From NCBI GenBank assembly GCA_017506845.1, contig JAFVMP010000159.1:1-9880 (forward strand): 9,880 nucleotides of DNA, read 5' to 3'. The notes below the pieces were generated by a model. That model was not told where the DNA came from. It was given only the letters and a program-made list of their open reading frames with translations, and did no database searches. This document shows positions 6,383 to 9,880 of this stretch, piece by piece (positions within the stretch are counted from its first letter, which is position 1; the number at the start of each line of letters is the position of its first letter). This DNA is from Campylobacter sp. (GTDB lineage Bacteria; Campylobacterota; Campylobacteria; Campylobacterales; Campylobacteraceae). Both the position numbers and the translations under genes were made by a program.

Positions 6383-7434
6383 TCTTTCGTGATGGCTATG
6401 GCTAGGTAGCTATCTACGCCTTTTATAGACTCTTTTTGGATAGCTTTTATAAAACTCTCCATAAAATCAAAATCTATTTCGCCGTTAGTGGTGATAGGTA
6501 ATTTAATAGTCGTATTTGTAAAGTCTTTTTCAAAATCTTTTACAACAAAATTTTTTAAATACAAAGGAGTATTTTTGTTAAAGATACTTATAAAATATTT
6601 AGCGATTTTATCATTAAAATTGTCAAATTTTGGATAAATGGTCTTTGTGAATTGTCCAGCATAAAAATCTTGCTTCATATAAAAAAATTTCATTGCTATC
6701 ATACCAACAGCTATTGAGTTGCCTTTTATTTTATGCTCTTCATCTAAATAATCAACATAACCAAGAATTCCATTATTAAACACAGTTCTAGTAAAATAAG
6801 GATATTCTCCATTTTTTGAAAAATTAAAACTACTTTTATTTAATTGCGGATTATTTTTCACTAAAAACAAATCGCCGATTTTAAACTCTTGCCAAATTTT
6901 AGAATTTAGCTCATACCCCCCCCCATTTTGCTTTTTATGCTTGTAGAATTCTAGAATTCCACGCTGTTTTTGTTCTATTTTATCAATAAAACTCTCCATA
7001 AAATTAAAATCTATTTCGCCGTTTTGGGTTGTTGGTAGTTTGATTTGAATATTTTTCGCTATACTCCAATGTCTAGCATATCCTAAATTTGGAATTCTTT
7101 TTTGCCAAATAGTAATTATAAACAAAATAGATTTTATATTAAAATTTTTTGGTTCTAAAACTTTTACATTATCAGCTACACAAAAATCATTTTTTGCTAT
7201 GTTAAAAGCTCTCGTGTGGTCTCCAAAAATTACAAAAAAAGGTTTTTCATTACTAATCGTAAAAGCTGGAATTTCATTACAATATCCACAAATACCACCA
7301 TTTTGACTTTCTGCTGAATAAATAGGGAATTTACCATTTTCTACACTATCTTTTTTGCTTAATTTTTGTGAAGTAGTTTTAATATCAAACAAATCCCCGA
7401 TTCTAAACTCTTTCCACTCGCTACTATTTATCAT
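6370..7434 (-). CDS. Specificity (S) subunit of the R-M system, two TRDs, poly-G linker
   Basis: The 354-residue protein consists of two half-copies, each a type I-style specificity domain (PF01420-like) that chooses the DNA sequence. The first begins SEWKEFRIGDLF (5-16), the second IWQEFKIGDLF (near 180). Each ends with a near-identical helix block, TQNGEIDFNFMESFI and TTNGEIDFDFMESFI. This matches the BcgI B-subunit or HsdS plan: two target-recognition domains (TRDs) recognizing the two parts of a split site. The start codon lies inside the end of the methyltransferase gene (11-base overlap, AAAAAAG before it), so translation is probably coupled. Nine G residues encode Gly171-173 in the linker. 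One G more or fewer brings a stop within a few codons, leaving a half subunit of about 174 residues. As sequenced it is in frame and full length. Confidence 0.88.
   Translation of the reverse strand: MINSSEWKEFRIGDLFDIKTTSQKLSKKDSVENGKFPIYSAESQNGGICGYCNEIPAFTISNEKPFFVIFGDHTRAFNIAKNDFCVADNVKVLEPKNFNIKSILFIITIWQKRIPNLGYARHWSIAKNIQIKLPTTQNGEIDFNFMESFIDKIEQKQRGILEFYKHKKQNGGGYELNSKIWQEFKIGDLFLVKNNPQLNKSSFNFSKNGEYPYFTRTVFNNGILGYVDYLDEEHKIKGNSIAVGMIAMKFFYMKQDFYAGQFTKTIYPKFDNFNDKIAKYFISIFNKNTPLYLKNFVVKDFEKDFTNTTIKLPITTNGEIDFDFMESFIKAIQKESIKGVDSYLAIAITKELIK
6449..6486 (-). repeat. Distal copy of a 38-bp direct repeat in the S gene
   Basis: It matches 6986-7023 at 37 of 38 bases (C6468 against T7005) and encodes the conserved NGEID-F-FMESFI block ending the second half. 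The two copies lie 537 bases apart in the same direction, so recombination could delete, duplicate or exchange a recognition domain. Confidence 0.9.
6916..6924 (-). promoter_or_regulatory. Nine-G homopolymer (C9 on the plus strand), likely phase-variable switch
   Basis: The coding strand reads AAT-GGG-GGG-GGG-TAT-GAG. With ten G it reads GGG-GTA-TGA and stops; with eight it reads GGT-ATG-AGC-TAA and stops. Poly-G tracts of about this length change by slipped-strand replication in Campylobacter and control surface and R-M genes. Neisseria NgoAV has a comparable poly-G tract in hsdS. The position between the two TRDs makes this a switch of specificity as well as of expression. Confidence 0.8.
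6946..6959. repeat. Palindrome GAATTCTAGAATTC inside the S gene
   Basis: A third exact copy, reading Gly-Ile-Leu-Glu-Phe-Tyr on the minus strand. It gives the same Ile-Leu-Glu-Phe as the copy in the DUF2779 gene. It lies in the central linker, 21 bases from the poly-G tract. Confidence 0.85.
6986..7023 (-). repeat. Proximal copy of the 38-bp direct repeat in the S gene
   Basis: The partner of 6449-6486. It encodes the conserved block that ends the first specificity half, upstream of the palindrome and poly-G tract in the reading direction. Confidence 0.9.
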
Positions 7435-9223
7435 CTTTTTTAGCCTTAAAAGTAAAAGTAAAATTCTCGTTATCTTGCTTTATATCGCTATCATAAAGCA
7501 GGCTTTCTAGCATAGTGTTTTCAAAGTCTTTTTTATCTATTCCATTTTCAAAAAGCATGTAGTCTAACACTACTTTTTTAAAGTCTTTTTCGCTTATTTC
7601 AAACTCTGGCTGTGGCTCTGCGTAGCATAGATTATCATTTGGGCTTATCCATTGACAGCTATCATCGCCACTTTGTTTATAAATCACATCCACCCAGTAG
7701 TCCTCTAAGGTTTGCTTCCAAATGCCTTTGCTGTCTTGGCGACCTTGATTTTTGATAGTTTCTAAGCCGTCTTTTTCTATATAACAAGTAAAAATAGGCT
7801 TATTGTTTTGTGGCTCGTGGGCTTTGAAAATAAAAATAGAAGTATCGCTATGACCTTTATTTGCTCTAAATAGCTCAGGCGGTAGCTTTATGATTTTTAA
7901 AAGCGAGTGCTTTTTTAGCCATTTTGTGGCTAAATTTTTCTTTACTACTAATTTATTGCTAGGCAAAATAAAAGCACAAATTGCGCCATCACTTACATTG
8001 TTTAGCACATTTTCTACTATTAAGCAACAGCCGAATTTTTCTTCATAAGGCGGGTTCATAAGCACCCTAGTAATTTCTTTTTGCTTTATCCACTCGCAGA
8101 TTTCATTGCTTCTAGCATCGCCGTGAGTTATATTTGTTTTGCCATCTTTGTGTATTATCATATTTGCGCAAGATAGAGCAAAAAGTTCTTTATCAAACTC
8201 TACGCCAAAAAGCTTTTCATTTTGAATTTGTGCTAATTTATCCTTTACATTTTCTCCGCCGATTTCATTTATCATATTATTCATTGCTTTTACCAAAAAC
8301 GCACCAGAACCACAAGTAGCGTCTAAAACTTTGTCTTTATAGCTAGTAGCTGTTATGCGATAAATAAGGCTTGTAATGTGATCAGGCGTAAAAACTTGCC
8401 CCACTTCGCTTTTACCTTTGTAGCGAGTAAATTCATTAAAAAATATACCCATTACATCTTCGCCACTCCACTCGCTAGATTTGATAAAGCGTGAGATTTC
8501 GGCGACATCATCTATAAAATCATTTATAGCTTTTTGATTTTCTGTGTAGTTAAAATTGATAATGTTAAATTGCTCTTTTATAATATTTAGTTTTATGTTT
8601 CTTGCTATTTCTGCGCTATATGATTTTTCTAGCGTTTTTATTATTTCATTTCGCAAGGTTTCAAAATCTCTATTTTTTAGGCTTTTTAAATCAGCTCCGT
8701 TTTTATCAGCTACCAAAGCACAAGCTGTAAAAATCATTCTATGTTTTAAATTGTTTATGCCAAAATTTCCGTGCAAATTATCATTTATTGACTTTGTAAA
8801 ATTATAAATTGCTACTTTATCAATGCTAATGTTATTAAAAAGATTAAGATAATAATTTTTATCAAAAAGCTCAGTGGTTAAGCTATAAAGTTTTTCATCT
8901 TTATAAACAGCTACATCAAAGCCATTATAAGAAATTCCAACTACATTTTTATATTTTTGTTTAGCAATTTCAATGTATTTTTTGATTTGCTCATCTTTTT
9001 TGATAAGGTCAGTTTTGCTATTAGCGCATTCTAGCACGATAGCTGGGTGCGCTGTGTCTTTTGGCAAATACCAGCCATCAGGCTTATTTGGATTGCCTTT
9101 CCAGTAATTTTTATCTAAATTATTAAAAGTAGTTTGCTGACCAACGCCCGAGATAGCATTGTTATCATCATAAAATTTTAGAATCTCTCTAGCTTTATCT
9201 CTTACTTTATCTTCTGCGCACAT
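7424..9223 (-). CDS. BcgI-like fused restriction endonuclease / N6-adenine methyltransferase
   Basis: This 599-residue protein joins an N-terminal nuclease-like region to a gamma-class DNA adenine methyltransferase. The AdoMet motif LDATCGSGAF is at 300-309 and the catalytic motif NPPY at 390-393 (LMNPPYEEK). QVFTPDHI before motif I is typical of type I and IIG methylases. The N-terminal part has PDGWYLP (Asp49), then VLECANSKTD (Glu65), IGISYNG-type strands and alternating Lys-rich helices. It resembles the PD-(D/E)XK domain of such fusions, but the expected ExK lysine is Ala67 (codon GCT). The nuclease may be inactive or use another lysine. With the overlapping S gene it forms a type IIB/IIG (BcgI-like) system; no separate HsdR gene is in the window. 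AAGG at 9231-9234 (minus strand CCTT complement) supports the start. A lone methylase with an S subunit is the alternative. Confidence 0.85.
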   Translation of the reverse strand: MCAEDKVRDKAREILKFYDDNNAISGVGQQTTFNNLDKNYWKGNPNKPDGWYLPKDTAHPAIVLECANSKTDLIKKDEQIKKYIEIAKQKYKNVVGISYNGFDVAVYKDEKLYSLTTELFDKNYYLNLFNNISIDKVAIYNFTKSINDNLHGNFGINNLKHRMIFTACALVADKNGADLKSLKNRDFETLRNEIIKTLEKSYSAEIARNIKLNIIKEQFNIINFNYTENQKAINDFIDDVAEISRFIKSSEWSGEDVMGIFFNEFTRYKGKSEVGQVFTPDHITSLIYRITATSYKDKVLDATCGSGAFLVKAMNNMINEIGGENVKDKLAQIQNEKLFGVEFDKELFALSCANMIIHKDGKTNITHGDARSNEICEWIKQKEITRVLMNPPYEEKFGCCLIVENVLNNVSDGAICAFILPSNKLVVKKNLATKWLKKHSLLKIIKLPPELFRANKGHSDTSIFIFKAHEPQNNKPIFTCYIEKDGLETIKNQGRQDSKGIWKQTLEDYWVDVIYKQSGDDSCQWISPNDNLCYAEPQPEFEISEKDFKKVVLDYMLFENGIDKKDFENTMLESLLYDSDIKQDNENFTFTFKAKKDDK

Positions 9224-9253
9224 TTTGTAGCCTTGTGATTTTTTAAAGCTAAA

Positions 9254-9259
9254 ATTATA
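9254..9259 (-). promoter_or_regulatory. Likely -10 box of the R-M operon
   Basis: The minus strand reads TATAAT at 9259-9254, 31 bases before the methyltransferase ATG, after T-rich DNA as in Campylobacter sigma-70 promoters. Its position ahead of the first gene of the two-gene operon fits. Confidence 0.55.
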
Positions 9260-9300
9260 ACTAAAAATTTAAAATACATTTATAAACAAGCAAAATTCAG

Positions 9301-9324
9301 CTAGGGAATTTTAGAATTCCCTAG
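9301..9324. repeat. Palindromic repeat with 10-bp perfect arms
   Basis: Arms CTAGGGAATT (9301-9310) and AATTCCCTAG (9315-9324) pair perfectly around TTAG. It is a one-base variant of the GAATTCTAGAATTC core with extended arms. It lies between two divergent promoter candidates, so it could separate them, or bind a regulator; neither is shown. Confidence 0.8.
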
Positions 9325-9344
9325 AATTGTAATGTTGATTTTGT

Positions 9345-9350
9345 TATAAT
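9345..9350 (+). promoter_or_regulatory. Likely -10 box for the small gene and phosphatase
   Basis: TATAAT at 9345-9350 is preceded by a T/G-rich stretch (TTGATTTTGT). It would produce a leader of about 110 bases before the small gene at 9468. Within that leader, AAGG and a TTG codon at 9388 open a 14-codon frame ending in the next palindromic repeat; I do not call it a gene. Confidence 0.5.
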
Positions 9351-9421
9351 TCACAAAAGAATTTTAATTATAAATTAAGGAAATATTTTGGTTTTACAAA
9401 CTTTTTGGCTAGAAATAGTGG

Positions 9422-9439
9422 TAGAATTTTAGAATTTCT
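9422..9439. repeat. Degenerate copy of the palindromic repeat
   Basis: TAGAATTTTAGAATTTCTA-type sequence with five-base TAGAA/TTCTA arms. The block 9424-9470 resembles 906-953, so this copy and the one before the DUF262 gene share their downstream sequence too. Confidence 0.6.
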
Positions 9440-9467
9440 AAGATAATTAAAATTAAAAGGCAAGAAA

Positions 9468-9563
9468 ATGTATAAATGGAAAGATGGCTATCAGCCACAT
9501 CCATCACGCAAAAGCAAAACAATTAAAATAATTGATTTTAAAATAAAATATAAGAGGTCTTAA
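9468..9563 (+). CDS. Small hypothetical protein, 31 residues, coupled to the phosphatase gene
   Basis: ATG 9468 follows AAAAGG (9455-9460) at good spacing. The frame encodes 31 residues beginning MYKWKDGYQPHPSRKSKT, basic and without membrane segment or signal peptide. Its TAA stop overlaps the phosphatase ATG (TAATG, sharing one base), the layout of translationally coupled genes. I do not recognise the peptide. It may be a real small gene, a leader peptide setting phosphatase translation, or the start of a gene truncated during island insertion. No counterpart precedes the left phosphatase fragment, which has its own ribosome site after the HrgA-like gene. Confidence 0.5.
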   Translation: MYKWKDGYQPHPSRKSKTIKIIDFKIKYKRS

Positions 9564-9636
9564 TGGTTAAATCAATTTTATTTGTATGTCTTGGCAATAT
9601 TTGTCGCTCGCCTTTGGCTGAAGGAATCGCAAGAAA
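9563..9636 (+). repeat. Right copy of the 74-bp direct repeat flanking the island
   Basis: This is the copy attached to the complete phosphatase gene. Upstream sequences of the two copies differ clearly, so the match begins at or very near the start codon. Confidence 0.92.
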
Positions 9637-9880
9637 AATAGCTAAAGAGCGCGGTTTAAATATTTTAATAGATTCAGCTGGAACGAGTAATTATCACATA
9701 GGAGAACCACCAGATTCTCGCTCTATTGAGATTGGGCGACAAAATGGAGTGAATATATCTATGCTAAAAGGTAGGCAAATTAGTAGGAGTGATTCTAAAT
9801 TTGATCTAATAGTAGCAATGGATAGACAAAATTATGCTAATATCTCACGCCTTGGATTAGGAAATAGGCTTGTGATGATG
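9563..9880 (+). CDS. Low-molecular-weight protein tyrosine phosphatase, 3' end outside window
   Basis: The first 106 residues are in the window and the frame is still open at the edge. The phosphatase loop Cys-X5-Arg-Ser ([12 protein letters not shown]) puts the nucleophile at Cys9 and the phosphate-binding Arg at 15. Further family features are DSAGTS, the GEPPDSRS segment and VAMDRQN. The family usually has about 150 residues, with a late Asp-Pro acid loop that would lie beyond the edge. The enzyme dephosphorylates tyrosine in cytoplasmic proteins; some relatives are arsenate reductases, and the family alone does not decide which applies. AGAGG at 9552-9556 and the overlapping stop of the small gene set the start. 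Its first 74 bases repeat at 801. Confidence 0.9.
   Translation, partial: MVKSILFVCLGNICRSPLAEGIARKIAKERGLNILIDSAGTSNYHIGEPPDSRSIEIGRQNGVNISMLKGRQISRSDSKFDLIVAMDRQNYANISRLGLGNRLVMM

Larger units (their letters stand above)
801..9562. mobile_element. Putative 8.76-kb defense island with long target duplication
   Basis: The interval lies between two direct copies of the first 74 bases of the phosphatase gene. It holds a GmrSD-type restriction protein, a DUF2779 nuclease, a sirtuin, DUF285 proteins and an R-M operon. No integrase, transposase, tRNA target or inverted terminal repeat is visible inside. Insertion with long target duplication has been proposed for R-M genes from comparison of Helicobacter pylori genomes, and this layout fits that pattern. 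One homologous crossover between the repeats would remove the island and restore the phosphatase gene. Insertion in one step or several is not decided by the sequence; the mixed base composition and broken genes favour several. Confidence 0.7.

Noticed and set aside
8134..8807. Plus-strand open frames at 8134-8319 and 8556-8807
   Set aside because: Both are antisense to the methyltransferase gene, whose motifs are clear there; their hydrophobic look comes from reversed Lys/Asn codons.
9388..9432. A 14-codon TTG-initiated frame in the leader of the small gene
   Set aside because: It has an AAGG upstream, but is too short, has a rare start codon and ends in the palindromic repeat; no support beyond that.
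906..9439. CRISPR array formed by the repeated palindromes
   Set aside because: Spacing is irregular (hundreds to thousands of bases), copies lie inside genes and there are no cas genes.

Overview
This is a low-GC window with Campylobacter-like codon use and protein families: HrgA-type nuclease, leaderless BspA/DUF285 repeat proteins, a BcgI-like restriction-modification (R-M) enzyme and a poly-G contingency tract. It most likely comes from a host-associated Campylobacter; I cannot fix the species.

Layout. The left edge holds the 3' part of an HrgA-like PD-(D/E)XK protein (2-763). It is followed by a 30-codon fragment of a low-molecular-weight protein tyrosine phosphatase (LMW-PTP) gene (801-893). 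The same start of the phosphatase gene recurs at 9563, where it opens into the real gene running off the right edge. The two copies share 73 of 74 bases (801-874 and 9563-9636). The 8.76 kb between them therefore looks like an accessory island inserted at the start of the phosphatase gene with a long target duplication.

Inside the island, on the plus strand: a single-chain GmrSD-type restriction protein (DUF262 plus DUF1524 HNH, 951-2795); a BspA-like DUF285 repeat protein (2862-3389); a DUF2779 gene joining a Cas4/RecB-like iron-sulfur nuclease to a DEDD exonuclease domain, broken by a frameshift near its start (3393-4902); a 272-base stretch with coding debris; a CobB-like class III sirtuin (5175-5879); and a decayed DUF285 gene whose stops fall on tryptophan positions (5903-6337). 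On the minus strand, transcribed right to left, are a fused restriction/N6-adenine methyltransferase (7424-9223) and its two-domain specificity subunit (6370-7434), overlapping by 11 bases as an operon.

How they may work together. The island carries several nucleases aimed at foreign DNA. The specificity gene has nine consecutive G residues exactly between its two recognition domains; gain or loss of one G creates an immediate stop, so the R-M system probably switches between a full and a half specificity subunit. A dispersed palindrome, GAATTCTAGAATTC and variants, marks gene borders and also sits inside two genes, where it reads as Ile-Leu-Glu-Phe each time. The mixture of intact, frameshifted and decayed genes suggests repeated insertion and loss at this locus.
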